The notes: generated from the letters alone by a model not told the origin. Shown: positions 1 to 11,800, counted from the stretch's first letter. The stretch is DNA of 64,000 bases from Epiperipatus broadwayi (GCA_028023455.1 JAQFVV010006215.1:8045230-8109229), one strand, 5' to 3'. Numbers and translations are program-made.

Positions 1-178
1 ATGAAAGCCTTAAACTATTTAATCAGAAATATTAACATTTTATTTTACAGTGTATTTTATAAAGTATTGAAAGAAAACTATATCTATTTTTCATCATAAG
101 TTGAAAGTGAGAAAAAACAGAGTGTTTACATTGCTTGTGTGTGTGCGTATATACATGTACCGACTTTGTCTCGGTATA
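1..178 (+). repeat. Left copy of a long direct repeat
   Basis: This stretch matches 8362-8539 at every position except 20 (t here, c at 8381). The match stops at the (TA)n run that follows TCGGTATA. To the right this copy runs into LTR-retrotransposon sequence; the other copy runs into a TA microsatellite and then the cadherin membrane exon. The repeat may continue to the left of the window. It is far too long for a target-site duplication. A tandem duplication, or two haplotypes joined end to end in the assembly, would explain it. Confidence 0.9.
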
Positions 179-189
179 TATCCCCGCGA

Positions 190-998
190 TCCGTCTAAAA
201 TTAAAATGCGAGGATTGGCATTTTAATTTTCACAATAAAATCCTTTATTTTTTTGACCCCGCTTCGTGTGATTTTTTAATCACTTATTTTAGCCGACTAT
301 CCTACAGTTCAACTCCCCTCATATAAAGAAACGAAGTGGCAGGTCATGTGGTCAGGCTCGGATTGACACTTGACGTTTGCGAACTAAACTCAAAAAAAAA
401 AATTCTTTTTTTTTTTTTCTTTACGAAGAGCGGGCGTGCCATAATTGGAGATATCTTGCCCAATCTGGTACAGGCACCCCGGGTGGAAGGTTGGCATGGG
501 GATGGACCTTTCCGAAGTCCCGCGATGCAAGGTTACGAACATATAGACATTCTCTTACGGTCTATCTAATGGGAGGCAGGGGGATGGTCATTTCCGAAGT
601 CCCCTCTGCAAAATACGACAACATTTACGAGGTAGCGAATAATCTGAGTTATAGAACAATAAGCATTCAAAATATCCGAGCTCTGTAACTCCTAGCACAC
701 TGGGAAATCTTGAGGGAAGGAACAATGATAGCGCACTCTCGCGACCCGGCTTTTCTTTCTTTCTTTAGGCGGCATCCGCTTCCTTTCTCCGTGTGTTTTC
801 GAGCAACATATATTTTAGTCGAAGGCGGGCGACGTTCTTTTTAATTTAAACTGGCTTTCAGAAATATTAACTTATTTACCTCGAATAGTTTTCTTTAGAA
901 GAGTTATGACATTTATTCCTTTTCTCTCTTTAAATTATATTTTTTCTCTCGTGTTTAGTTATCTGCGGTCTGCTTTGGTTTAAAATAATGTTTTATCA
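190..998 (-). mobile_element. Probable 3' LTR of Gypsy-type element B
   Basis: Read on the minus strand, a purine tract at 1016-1000 is followed by TGATAAAACATT from 998, the usual polypurine tract to LTR start. Further along the minus strand are a TATA-like TTTATATGAG near 322-313 and AATAAAGG near 255, placed as core promoter and poly(A) signal of an LTR. The sequence is richer in G and C than the introns. The plus strand holds an imperfect duplication (about 492-530 and 575-612, sharing TTTCCGAAGTCCC). The left LTR edge is not sharply defined; no 5' partner LTR is present. Confidence 0.5.
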
Positions 999-1017
999 AC
1001 CCCCCTTCCCCCCTTGT
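999..1017 (-). other. Polypurine tract of element B
   Basis: On the minus strand this reads ACAAGGGGGGAAGGGGGG, placed between the gag frame of element B and the TG that opens its LTR. This is the normal position of the plus-strand primer in LTR retrotransposons. It is only about 145 bp downstream of the gag stop, so the whole pol region of element B is missing. Confidence 0.6.
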
Positions 1018-1162
1018 TATTGTATGATGCGATGCGATGTGTAAGTCCTTTCTGGTCCGAGGTCATTTTCCTTCAGTTACCGTTATTTATAAAGCGTGCT
1101 CCGGTAATCGTATTCCTGTGGCAAATCCGTGTTCGTCAACGTGTTTTTAGACTAAATTTTCA

Positions 1163-2293
1163 TTAGTATCGATCTGGTGGTAGCTTTCTCCTATATGGTT
1201 CCTGTCTCGGCCTCTCTACCTGCCTTTCCCGTCCTTCCGCTCGCTCGAACTTGGCTATGGCGTCCCCCATCTTGTGGATGCCCTCGTCATCCCGGCTTAG
1301 CATCATCCGCCTGATGTCTGTCGGCATGTTGTGTCTAATGGTCGAGATGATTTGCTCCTCCGTCATGTGATATGCCGGTAGCTGCTGGAGGCCGGCCACC
1401 TGCCTGTAATAGAACTGCGTTATCGTCTCGTTAGGTTTGAGCCCGTATTTTTCATTTGTGATGTGAAAGTAGATCCCCTCTTGTCTGGTAGCGTTCCAAA
1501 AGCTTCGTAGGATCTCTTCTCGATATTCTACGAACGATCTGGGTTTAAACTCGATCGTTCACCACCAATCTCTAGCTGGCCCTTGCAGGTATGTGCTGGC
1601 AATATTGATTTTGTCTGCCTCCCGCTTTGAGGGCTCAGAAAACAGGTTTCGGGCGCTCTCCATGTGGTCCATCGGACTCTCGTTTTCACCTGCCCTGAAG
1701 ATCTCAATTTTTATTTGCCTTTTGGCCCACAACTGGCTCGGTTCCCGCACATTTATTCTCCGTTCAAATTTCTTTTCCAACTCCTCCAGACGTTTGGCCA
1801 TAATTTCTCTCGGTATGTTCTGTTGTGGCTCGATTCCTTCTACCTTTCTACTTATCGCGTCCACCTTTTATCTTACGTCTTCCAACTCTGCCTTTGCTGT
1901 TATCACTTCAGTCTTCGCTTCTTCTATCTCGGCTTTTGCTGCGCCGATCTCTATTTTTATTGAGGTAATTTCAGTCTTTACTTCGTCAATCTTTATTTCT
2001 TCCTCTTTGCTCTGGTCCTCCTCTGACTCTCCTGTGTCTCCCTTCAATAATTTTCGTATCTCCCTAATGAATTCCTCTCTCTCCTCCTTTCTCTCTCTCC
2101 TTCTTTCTTCTTCTCTGTCCTCTTCTCTCTTCCTTCTTTCTTCCCTATCTTCCCTCATCTCTATCATCATTTGGCTCATCATTCTAAGAAGCATTTTTAT
2201 TTCTGATTCAGCCTCTTCTTTACCCTCTATCTTTTTGAATGTTATAGGGCTCTCCCCTGTCTCCTCCCATGCAGTATCGTTATTGCTGTCCAT
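1163..2293 (-). pseudogene. gag: Gypsy-type gag gene of element B, two in-frame stops
   Basis: The protein would be the capsid precursor of an LTR retrotransposon. One frame runs from the likely start MDSNNDTAWEE (2293) to a TAA at 1163 and is broken only by a TAA near 1867 and a TGA near 1561. The N-terminal part has a very acidic and basic coiled-coil stretch (REDREERRKREEDREEERRR). It is followed by a retrotransposon gag domain with LWAKRQIKIEIF, LQGPARDWW, then FVEYREEILRSFW and a long C-terminal helix region. No zinc knuckle or protease follows; the frame ends in a basic tail just before a polypurine tract. The open frame extends to 2347, but the M at 2293 better suits a gag start. Two substitutions in an otherwise intact frame suggest fairly recent decay. 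Confidence 0.75.
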
Positions 2294-2643
2294 TTCTGAT
2301 TTAATCAAGAGGAAACAAACAATTTTTTTTTCTCTATTTATATTCAAAATGTTACAACTTTTTGTTGATGCCTAAAGGAACGTGATTATTTTATTTTTTT
2401 ATTTATGATAAGAAGTGATTAATCGAGGTCCGCGCCTCCATCTCCCGCTATGTTCTCCTTTGCTTTATTCGTTGTCCATCCATAATTTTTCTTTTTCCCT
2501 TTTTTCTCTTTTTTATTCGTCCAAACTTTCGTTTACGTGAAAAAGTTTTGCGTCTTTTACGAGGTTCGGCCGCTTTTGGCTAATGTCTTGATTTGCTTCT
2601 CTCTAAAACATTATTTGTATTAGCCTCACGTTTGGAAGCGCCA
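2294..2643 (-). other. 5' leader and primer-binding site of element B
   Basis: On the minus strand TGGCGCTTCCAAACG begins at 2643 and has the TGG start and position of a tRNA primer-binding site, preceded by CACAAA as if at an LTR end. An untranslated AT-rich leader then runs to the gag start at 2293. No 5' LTR precedes it: the sequence immediately upstream is the integrase region of element A. The last residues of the A reading frame (KWRFQT) are therefore encoded by this primer site. Confidence 0.5.
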
Positions 2644-5565
2644 TTTGTGCTGTGTATACATTGCTTGCACTAACGCATCCAACATGTTCTTTAATTGTAA
2701 TTTTTTTATGGTGTACTTTAGGTGTTGCACTCCTTGCTCAGCTATACCATTGCTCTGAGGGTGGTATGGTGGTGTGAGAGTATGTTCTATTCCTCTGTCC
2801 CTCAGAAAATCTTTAAATTTTGTTGACATAAATCCTGCATCGTTATCTGTCACAACATTTTCCGGATAACCGTGGGTAGCAAACACTTCATTTAACACCC
2901 TGATGGTGCACTCAGTACTGGTATCTTTAACCACTCTGTACTCAGTCCAACGTGAATATGCGTCAACTAATAACAATATAATATATTCGTTCAATGGTCC
3001 AACATGGTCCAGATGAATTCGCAACCATGGGGCAGAAGGTGCTTCCCAAGTTTCAAATTTTTTTGGAGGCAGTTTAGTTATCTGTTGGCAGTTTACACAT
3101 TCTTTCAGCGTGTTCTCAATATCCTTTGTCAAGTTTGGCCACCATACATATGATCTAGCCAGAGCTTTCATACACACTATTCCAGGGTGTCCTTTATGCA
3201 ATAAGCTTAAGATTTTTTTTCTGCCATCAGTAGGCACTAAAACACGATCATTATTTACTATGCATCCGTTGCACACAGACAGTCCTTCTCTTGCAATCCA
3301 AATGCCATGACTTAATTCACTGGGGCATCTAGATGGCCAACCTTTTCTTATCCAATTTATCAATTTCATGTATCCTTTATCATTCCTAGTCCAGTGCGCT
3401 ATGACGTTGCTATTTATCCCTTCTGGATTTAGAGCGTCAATGTAGTTTATTTCCTTTATTTCATAAGTAATTTCCTTTACATCTGGCAATCTGGACAAAG
3501 CATCAGCATGACTGATCTTTTTTCCGGGTTTGTAAATTAACGTGAAATCATAATGCGACAATATATCTATCCATCGTAACATACGTGGGCTTGACGATTC
3601 ATAAACATTTTTTACACAGCCGAAAATTCCCGTTAGAGGGCGATGATCGGTATAGATCGTGAATTTCCGTCCGTATGCATATTGGTGGAACTTCTTTACC
3701 GCAAAAATCACTGCTAAAGCTTCCTTATCCACTTGACTGTAATTTTTCTCAGCTGGTGTCAGTACTCTCGAAGCAAACACAATAGGACGTTCACCTTCAT
3801 AACATGGATGAGAGAGGACAGCTCCGACGCCGTATTCCGATGCGTCTGCAGTAATACATAATTCCCAGTCATTCCGATAATGCACTAACAAACTTTCCGA
3901 TGTCAGCAAGTCTTTTGCAGTTTCAAAAGCTTTATTTTGTTCTGTGCTCCATATCCAACGTTGTTTTTTCTTTAACAACATGTATAGCGGTGATAGCACA
4001 TGTGATTTCCCAGCTAAAAAACTTTCGTAGAAATTTAGCAGTCCTAAGAATGCTTGAAGTTCCTTCACGTTTTGGGGTTTTCTGGCATTTTTTATGGCTT
4101 TTACCTTTTCTGGGTCTGGGCAGCGTCCTCTTTCAGTTACGATGTGTCCGAGAAGTTTAATTTCCTTCGCAGACCATATACACTTTCCTACGTTTAATTT
4201 CGCTTTAGCTTGGTCTAACTTCGAACAAACCTGATCCACACGCTTTTCAAGCTCGTTTTCTGTCTCGCCAACGACGAGAATATCATCCAAGTACGGGATT
4301 ACCCCGTCCATTGCTCTAAAAAGCATATCCATTTTTGCTTGAAACACATTTGGTGCGATCGTTATTCCATACGGTAATTTATTGCACTTATATAAGCCTT
4401 TGTGCGTGGTTAACGTGAGTAGCTCTGCCGTCTCCTTAGTTACAGGAATCTGATGAAATGCTGTTTTCAGATCTATTTTTGCAAAATATTTTGCCTTCTG
4501 TAATACTGCCAATACTTCTCGCACATTTGGAACGGGGTAAGCTCCCTTATTTATATATTTATTTATTGTGAGACGATAATCTCCACATAACCGTAAACTA
4601 CCCTCTGGTTTCACAATTGTCACTATCGGGGTCGCCCACGAAGACTCTTCCGTAGGTGTGAGAACTCCTTTAGCTACAAGATCATTTAATTCTTTCTCTA
4701 CTTTTTCTCTTATTGCAAATGGCACTTTTCGAGGTTTACATATAATTCCTTTTGCGTCTTTGACTAGTTCAATATCCACTGGTCTAGTTCTAAATTCTGA
4801 CACTCCAGGCCTAAACAATTCCGGGTATCGTTCTTTTATGGTAGATTCTATACGGACCTTTTTTAATATTTCCACACGTATTCCCAAAGCCGCGAACCAA
4901 TTTCTGCCGAGTAACGGGCTAATATTATTTTTTACTATATATAATTCTAGGAACTTATGTCTTTTATTCAACGTCACTGGCACGGTAGCTTTCCCTTGAA
5001 TATTTATTCTATTTCCGTTTATATCCGTGGCAAACACATCTGCTTTCCGTAGCTTTAAGTTATTATCCCAGTCTTTTTTTATTTCCATCCAGTCTTTATG
5101 TGATATAATTGACAAGCCGGCACCGCTGTCCACTTCCATTGTCATCCGTTTATTGCAAATTTGCAATTCTACACGAATGTTATCCAATTTGGTGTCGTCA
5201 TTTCTAACGGCATTGATAGATACTTCACGTTCCACCTCACTCCGGGGCTTGTAATCTGATTTTTTTCTCGGATATTCGCCGTCTCTGGAATGACACACAG
5301 CTGCTAAGTGCCCTCTAGTGTTACACATCCTGCAAACTTTGTCTTTATATCTGCAAATATTTTTCAAATGTCCTATTTTTCCACAGCAATTACATGTTTG
5401 TTTCTTACTGTAGCCACTGGAGGTCGCGATATTATTTCTTTCCCTTTCTATACTGAAGGCTATTTTTTCTGGGATTTTTGCCGTAGTGTACTCCGATGCC
5501 ATATTTAACATGGCCTCCTGTGCAATGCATTTTTCCATGGCCGTTTTGTAATTTTGATGGTAAAA
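2644..5565 (-). CDS. pol: Ty3/Gypsy gag-pol fragment of element A (zinc knuckles, PR, RT, RNase H, IN)
   Basis: An uninterrupted retrotransposon polyprotein for reverse transcription and integration. The first in-frame Met is at 5538, with open frame to 5565. Counting from that Met, two CX2CX4HX4C zinc knuckles occupy residues 49-62 and 69-82. The protease DSG is at 137-139. Reverse transcriptase has LRLCGDYR (about 316) and catalytic YLDD (416-419). RNase H has TADASEYG (563) and TDHRPL (630). Integrase has its HHCC zinc domain (H781, H784, C814, C817) and D844, D898, E934 with 35-residue spacing. It resembles animal K02A2.6-like Gypsy elements. The gag N-terminus is missing upstream and the frame ends soon after the integrase core at a junction with element B. 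The stop at 2626-2628 comes from B. All visible catalytic residues are intact, so the piece is young, but it lacks gag, the integrase C-terminus and its own LTR pair. Confidence 0.9.
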
Positions 5566-5700
5566 TTAATTCAATTATATAATGCTATGTAAGTTTTCCA
5601 GGAGTCGCTGTTATTTACATCGAACTCACGTATTGCCGTACCTGCCGCCATTTTTTTTTTTTTTTTGTGCGTCGCTTAACTTACGGTTCTATCCTGTCAA
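5566..5700. other. Junction between elements A and C
   Basis: This short stretch joins the minus-strand A frame to a plus-strand pol tail. It holds a 16-17 base T run near 5651. No LTR or target duplication is visible at the join. Confidence 0.4.
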
Positions 5701-5963
5701 CTGCGCCACTCTCGGGATGACCCTGCATCAGAGGACGAGAGTGAAATGCCGTTGGATACAAATATAGAAATGCCGTTGGATACAAATATAGAAATGGAAC
5801 GTGGAGATGAAACCGATCTGGAAATGGTATTGAATAAGGATACTTCAAAAGATGAAGAGTTGGAGGATGTACCGTGTGACCCAGTGCAAGAAGGGTTAAA
5901 AACACAAAGACTTTCCAGAGCACGTCGTTTACCTGTTAAGTTTAAAGACTACGTTTGTAGTTA
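5701..5963 (+). pseudogene. C-terminal tail of a Gypsy pol polyprotein (element C)
   Basis: The plus-strand frame is acidic and ends in RLSRARRLPVKFKDYVCS followed by TAG. This is the typical C-terminal tail of Ty3/Gypsy polyproteins, where a basic RR.S.R.R segment precedes a KDYV motif; element D ends in the comparable RSSRTRKEPAYLKDYV. A 24-bp unit encoding MPLDTNIE is duplicated in tandem at about 5743-5790. The catalytic part of pol is absent. A purine tract (GTAGGGGGAGGAG) follows and ends at 5995. The orientation is opposite to elements A and B. Confidence 0.7.
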
Positions 5964-5995
5964 AGCTCCATTTATTTCCAGAGTAGGGGGAGGAG

Positions 5996-6320
5996 TGCGA
6001 TATACCCACCTACAGACTTAAGTATAAATACGTAAAAACTACATACCTGCTTATGGATTACTCTGTTAAATAAAAATAAAGAGAGCGCTGCTATCGTTTA
6101 TCCAGACCAGATATGACACATCGATAAGCAAGGATATAAATAGCATAGTAGAACGATCTACTCTCTCTCTTGTGTCCAGGTTCATGTGTGTAAAAGTAGT
6201 CAACGCCTTGGAAGGATATCTAGTCTCCAAGAAAAAACCATCCTCGAATGGTAATAGTGATAATTTGCTATCTGTGAAAACCCTGGATTATTTTTATGCT
6301 TGCTGACTGGTTCTCTCTCA
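5996..6320 (+). mobile_element. Start of the 3' LTR of element C, end uncertain
   Basis: TGCGATATACCC follows the purine tract directly, as an LTR should. The LTR of element D begins similarly with TGCTATATA. AATAAAAATAAAG near 6068 and TATAAATAG near 6135 are LTR-like signals. The 3' edge is not defined; I stop before a primer-site-like sequence of opposite polarity at 6328. This may be a partial LTR broken by another insertion. Confidence 0.4.
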
Positions 6321-6330
6321 TAGCGCCATT

Positions 6331-6764
6331 TGTGACCGGTCCCTTATTCAACCGTTCATATAGGGATTGAGAGCTCTGAAACAAACATGATATAGCGTAA
6401 AGCTTTATTTATTTTCCTATATCGATAGTTGTTCATTACCAACACAAGGGGGCGCCAGATATGATGATTTAATTTACAATTTATTTCTCGCATCACCTTA
6501 CGTCATATCAAAACGATTTCGAAGTCTAATCCCCGCCCATAAGCTCAAACTCCCAGCATGGACCAATAAGGGTCACTCAGGGTCGCGATGAAATTGTTTC
6601 AAGAATATCATTCTGGCAAAAGACACAATAATAACCAATGGAGAAGAAGCTTGGTTGATTTACAGATCGGTCCAAATATTGGACCGGGTCATTGGTTATT
6701 TGGCGACTAATACGAATGTTTGACTTATGCATCCTTATATAAAAATTTAGAAGCTTATAATATC
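6331..6764 (-). mobile_element. LTR-like segment between PPT-like and PBS-like motifs
   Basis: On the minus strand AACGGGGGGA is followed by TGATATTATAAGC from about 6764, with TATATAAGG near 6741. The segment ends with GGTCACA at 6331, then AA and the primer-site-like TGGCGCTATGAGAGAG from 6328. It could be the 5' LTR of element A, whose gag has since been lost. A purine tract on its upstream side would also fit a tandem or recombined element. Edges rest on motifs only; no partner LTR was found. Confidence 0.3.
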
Positions 6765-8361
6765 ATCCCCCCGTTATCATACAGTCCAATAGAATTATTC
6801 ATACTAGCTTTATTGACATTTACTTACACTTATTAATAATAGGCCCTCCCAACTCTTAAACCTATCTTAACTATATAGTAAATAAACATCGCGACTTATG
6901 GCACGATGAAACTTAAAGAAATAAACAAAACAAAAAAATAAGAAAGACAAATTTAAAAGTAAAATAATTAATCGCATGAATAAATGCTGATTATAATACT
7001 TAAAATAACAAAAAAAATATAGATTTACTTATAGGAAATGATTTGAGAAATGCTCGACTTGTTTAAATTATAAAAAGAAATTTATTGAATATAAAAAAAA
7101 ATGCAATATTGATTAATAGTTTTATTTACACGCACATATGTGCATTCACGCACTCGCACAGAAAAGAACATATTATGCATAATAAACATGGATGATAAAA
7201 TACATATTTCCTTTTATATTTTGAAATTAGGTGTGTTATAGCTTAGAAGATAATAATTAAGGTCAAAGTTCATAACTGAAAAGTCCTAAGATTTAAAGAC
7301 GAGGAATTGCATAGCATGTGATTTACGAAGATTAAAATAATAAGTTTAAATATGAGGAATTACGGATCATTTTATAGTTTGATTTACGAAAAGTCGAATT
7401 TAATTAATTATGAGATTGCCTTTTAAAGTTTACGTAAAGAATGAATGAAAACATTATAAAATAAAGTGTTTACCTAGGATTTTTGCTTAGTCTTCTGCTG
7501 CTTCTACTTTGGTGAGGGTTCGAACATGGTAGATGATGTTTTCCATAATACGAGGTTATTCATTTTTTTTAAAGTTCAGCGTAGTAGGTTTGGACGATTC
7601 ATGTATTTCAAACGGAACAACATTATTGAACTGGTTGGAGCACTATTTTCGGATGGTACTGTTGTTGATCATTCATAGCTGTGGAGATGTTCTGGCGGCG
7701 GAGTGTCGATCAATCACTGAAGGGTTTCCTAGCCCATCATGACGATCGACGCTCTAAATACTGATTTCACTGTGATCATATTGAATAAACCGGATAGCAA
7801 AAAACAAAAATGAAAACGAGATGATGAATGACTTTTGACTAATGAATTTTGAATAAAGGATAAAGAAAGAATAAAGAATGAATGACTGATTGAAAGAAAA
7901 AAGCCCCACTTCTAGATTTCGCTTGATATTTATATGGGTTGGGTATTATCTGAGGATCGAATCTCCACCCAGAGTTCACTATTCTTAGAGTTGTCGTTAG
8001 GGTCTGTATCCTACGTAATGTTCACTCAATCCATATGCTTGAGGCAATCTTAGGTTTAGGCAATCTCATATTGCAATCTCAGTTAAAAAATTTATACTTA
8101 TTCACACCTTTGATGCATACGTGTGTGCGTGTTTTAAGAGAACAATATAATTTACATTAGTTTAAAAGTCGAGCATTTAATCTTTCTCAAAAATCATTTC
8201 TATAAGCTTTTAACTTTTACTACAGTTATAATTTAAAATAAAACCCCTTTTTAATTATCCCCGCGGCATATACAAGTAAAAATCACTTATTGAGATTAAA
8301 AAATGGCATATTAGTAATACTTTATATTTTATTTTTAGAGGATATTGTTTTAGTAGATTAT
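6765..8361. other. AT-rich block with inverted-repeat ends, no recognised gene
   Basis: About 45 bp at 7028-7075 is inverted at 8160-8208 (shared core AAATGATTT..GAGAAA..TGCTCGACTT with small gaps). The space between has a slightly GC-richer patch at 7487-8050 with no coding signature I recognise. A 69-codon frame at 7533-7742 looks like chance. This may be the body of another element or genomic sequence inside the duplicated segment. Confidence 0.35.
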
Positions 8362-8539
8362 ATGAAAGCCTTAAACTATTCAATCAGAAATATTAACATT
8401 TTATTTTACAGTGTATTTTATAAAGTATTGAAAGAAAACTATATCTATTTTTCATCATAAGTTGAAAGTGAGAAAAAACAGAGTGTTTACATTGCTTGTG
8501 TGTGTGCGTATATACATGTACCGACTTTGTCTCGGTATA
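8362..8539 (+). repeat. Right copy of the long direct repeat
   Basis: This copy matches 1-178 with a single difference. Here it leads into a (TA)n run at about 8538-8556 and then to the cadherin membrane exon at 8682, so this is probably the native context of the sequence. Confidence 0.9.
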
Positions 8540-8681
8540 ATATATATATATATATGTATACTGTTTTTCTATAATTTTTTTATTCATTTCAAAATAACTA
8601 CTGCAATAAAATTTATTTATTATAAATCATAAAATAAAATAAATATTATAAATATTAACTATATAACAAAAAATTTCTTAC

Positions 8682-8872
8682 TTGGTTTTAAATTTTCTCA
8701 GTATAATTGACAATATAATGATGATTAAAAGTGCAACAGCAACAACAGCGGCAATTATTCCTATCACCCAAGGATCATTCTGAAGCATGGAGTTGGCCCA
8801 GTGGAGAGGAGGAGTACTTGTGATTACTTCGGGAATGGTTACAGTTGCAACTTCCAGATCACACGTGTCATC
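8682..8872 (-). CDS. Cadherin gene exon: stalk, transmembrane helix and start of cytoplasmic tail
   Basis: This exon anchors the protein in the plasma membrane. It begins in phase 0 after an AG at 8874-8873 (TATTTAAG) and ends after two bases of a codon at a GTAAGA donor (8681). It encodes DDTCDLEVATVTIPEV, a Pro/Ser/Thr stalk, then a strongly hydrophobic segment from W35 to L58 of the exon (WVIGIIAAVV through LSIIL), then basic RKFKT as stop-transfer signal. It joins in frame to the last EC repeat (20890-20636). The 5' splice site shows the tail continues in exons to the left, none of which I can recognise in the remaining 8.7 kb. The type-I layout is typical of cadherins and protocadherins; the subfamily is not clear. 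Confidence 0.85.
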
Positions 8873-11800
8873 CTTAAATATCAAAATATCTTGTTTAATA
8901 TATATATGAAACAATAGTGATTGCTCCAATTTAATCTATTTACTTTATCTGAACCGGATTTAAATACTGAAAGCTGTTGGATAAAATAAATAACTTAAAT
9001 TGTATAAATCAAATTTGTTTCAAAGATTTGTTATTACACACACAATATATATATATATAAATAAATCATCTACCCCAGTCATAACAATATTTCAGCAATG
9101 CCCTCTGTAAAGGCTGAATCTCAAACAGCCAAACTCAAAAAGATATTTATTCAAAGAGGGTGTTGTGGAAATGTCAGTGTTTGGGGTGGATGATTTAAAT
9201 ATGTTCTATTTAATTTTCATCTAGTGATATGCACTGGAATATTTTTGTATATATATATTAAATTTAACATTTTCATGAATAAATTATGATATAAACAAAG
9301 GAATATGTGAGATTAATTCCATTTAATAATTAAAGAAATAAGTTAGCACTAGTATTTCTGGATAAATTTCAATTATTATCACCAACTATTAAGGTAAACT
9401 AATTTGCTCTAGCAATCCACAGTAGCATTTTTTGTCTATTAACTCTACTTATTCCTTTGTTTACTTCATAATTAATCCATTAAAATACATTATTTAACAT
9501 ACATGGTTCTCTGGGCGAGATGGAATATTTGCAGGATTTAAAGGGAATATGAAATTCTTCTAAGCCCTCATATGTAGCTTACATTTAAATAAGATTTTGA
9601 ATTAGAAGAGAAAAAAAGGATTTTGGGATATCTTTTATTTTTAAGTGAACTCAGAATAAAAAAGCTATTGTGAGATACTAAAACAAATTAGTTTACCAGA
9701 TTTCTCTAATTATTATATAAAATTAACCCCCTTATTGTTTGTATAGGTGCTAGAACAAGTAAGAAACTTTCTTAACCATCCAATTTTCTTCATTAGTGAC
9801 TAAATTCTAAAAAAAATGCCAATATTATCCTGCTGTCATGAATAGTCTTTTTGTTTGGCATTGCATGTAAGACAACCAGAAACAGGAGTTGATATTTTTT
9901 AACCATAAGAATATTTGTGTTAACATATATATTGTAAGGGATAAATAATAAATCTAGACCTCTTTCTTACATCAAATTGTAACTTAATATTGTTAATTAA
10001 TATTAAAACAATATCAAAGAAAGAAGTTATGTTTACTTGCAAGGTCACAATTATACAAAAATTTTGAGATGTTATAAATTATAAAATGAAACTCTTCCAA
10101 CTAATAATAAATCTTAAAGTAAAAAATAAGTTTACCCAGCATGAGTTACATTTGGACCCCTATTAATTTGGCTTATCAATATTTTATATTTTATAATTCA
10201 AGTAATAGTCAGTAACAAAAATAATAATTTATTATCAAACAAAATAATTTATTTTAAAAAATAAAATGACAATAATCTCATTGCAATGGCTACCAATATT
10301 TAAATTCATATATCAAAATCAACAAATGCATGTATGATCAACAATCTGAGATATTGCCAAACCAAATCAAGCCATCCTTGATTTCAATACTGAAACGATA
10401 ACTTTCCAAGCCCTTATCATTTCTCCATCAAACCTAATGACACACTCATCTGTGCTAAGTTCGAACCTATTTAAATGTTAATAAATTTAAAATTTGCTCA
10501 TGTCTGTCTAAACAGTATTATATATTTACGTGCGAACCAATGCTATAATTAGATAGGATTAGGAAAATTATAGCGTACTAAATTTACATAATATTTCTAA
10601 AAATGTTCGTTATATTATTTAAGTTAAGAGTAAATTATTAATTTTGTTGTTTAATATTGTAATTTCATAAATGGATATATAATCTGTGCTATATAGAAGA
10701 AAGACATGATTTTAAAATATGTAAAAGCCATTATCTAAAAATAATATTAAATGTTTCTTTAAAAATTGTTAAAAGATTTATTGTTTTAAATATATTTCAG
10801 GGAAAAGTTTCTCAAAAATATATTTAAAAGCTATATCAAAATATGTTTGTAAATTATTTTAAATAAATATGTTAAAAAAGTTTTCGTTTTAAAAAAATGT
10901 TAAAAGGTTGTTTTTAATGTAAGATAAAAATAAAATCTGGTCAAGTAATTAAAAAGATTTTTGGTTGTAAACAAGTGTCATTAACGACCACACCTGGAAT
11001 CGGTAAAAAGTAAAACTAGTTCAAAATTTACTAATTAAAATCTCTTTAGATAAGATTAAGTTATTTTTAAAATCTAAATTGGACATTGTTTGCAGCGAAA
11101 AATCTTAATTATAATAATAGCTTATGGAATGTTTCTAACATAAGTTATCTAAGATTTTAAAAATCTGGATTATAAATTGAAAAATATTTAATTAAATTTT
11201 TGCGTTTAGTGAGTCTTGAGGCAATAGATTCCGATAAGGAAAAGCTATAAATACTCTGTATTTTTAACAAAGAAAAGAACAGCCATATTTGTAGAGAAAA
11301 TTGCAGCCAGTCTTCACGATTGTTAATGTTTGATATGTCCGGCTAAAAGCAGGCATTTTGTTGCTGTTACTAAGCAGGGAGAACGGGGGTTTCTCTCATC
11401 GAAATGCCTGAACCACCATCATGCTGATAGAAAAGACAAGCTTCACAGAATGGGAAAGATGATGCCACCAGCTGCCCAGTCAAACTAACCAAACCTACAG
11501 CCAAGAACTTGCAGTCCAGATAAATAATACCGGTACCGTTTTAGTTTTCAAACTGCAGAGCTCTGTGTAAATCTTTATATAAATTAGCTAACTCTCTTTT
11601 TAAAATAATTATAAAACTAAATGTAATCAAAATTTAAATCCATTTAATATTTAAAATATGTAAATTGCTATCAAAATTTAATGTTGTTAAAGTTTAAATA
11701 ATCTGACTATTTTTATATTTTCCATTCACTTCAAAGTAAATTATTTAGTTTAAAGTTATATCACTGTGGTTGTGTCTATATTTCTTTACTTATTTTAAAT

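Noticed and set aside
1593-2375. 260-codon plus-strand frame with hydrophobic Ser/Leu-rich protein
   Set aside because: It is the antisense shadow of the purine-rich coiled-coil gag coding sequence.
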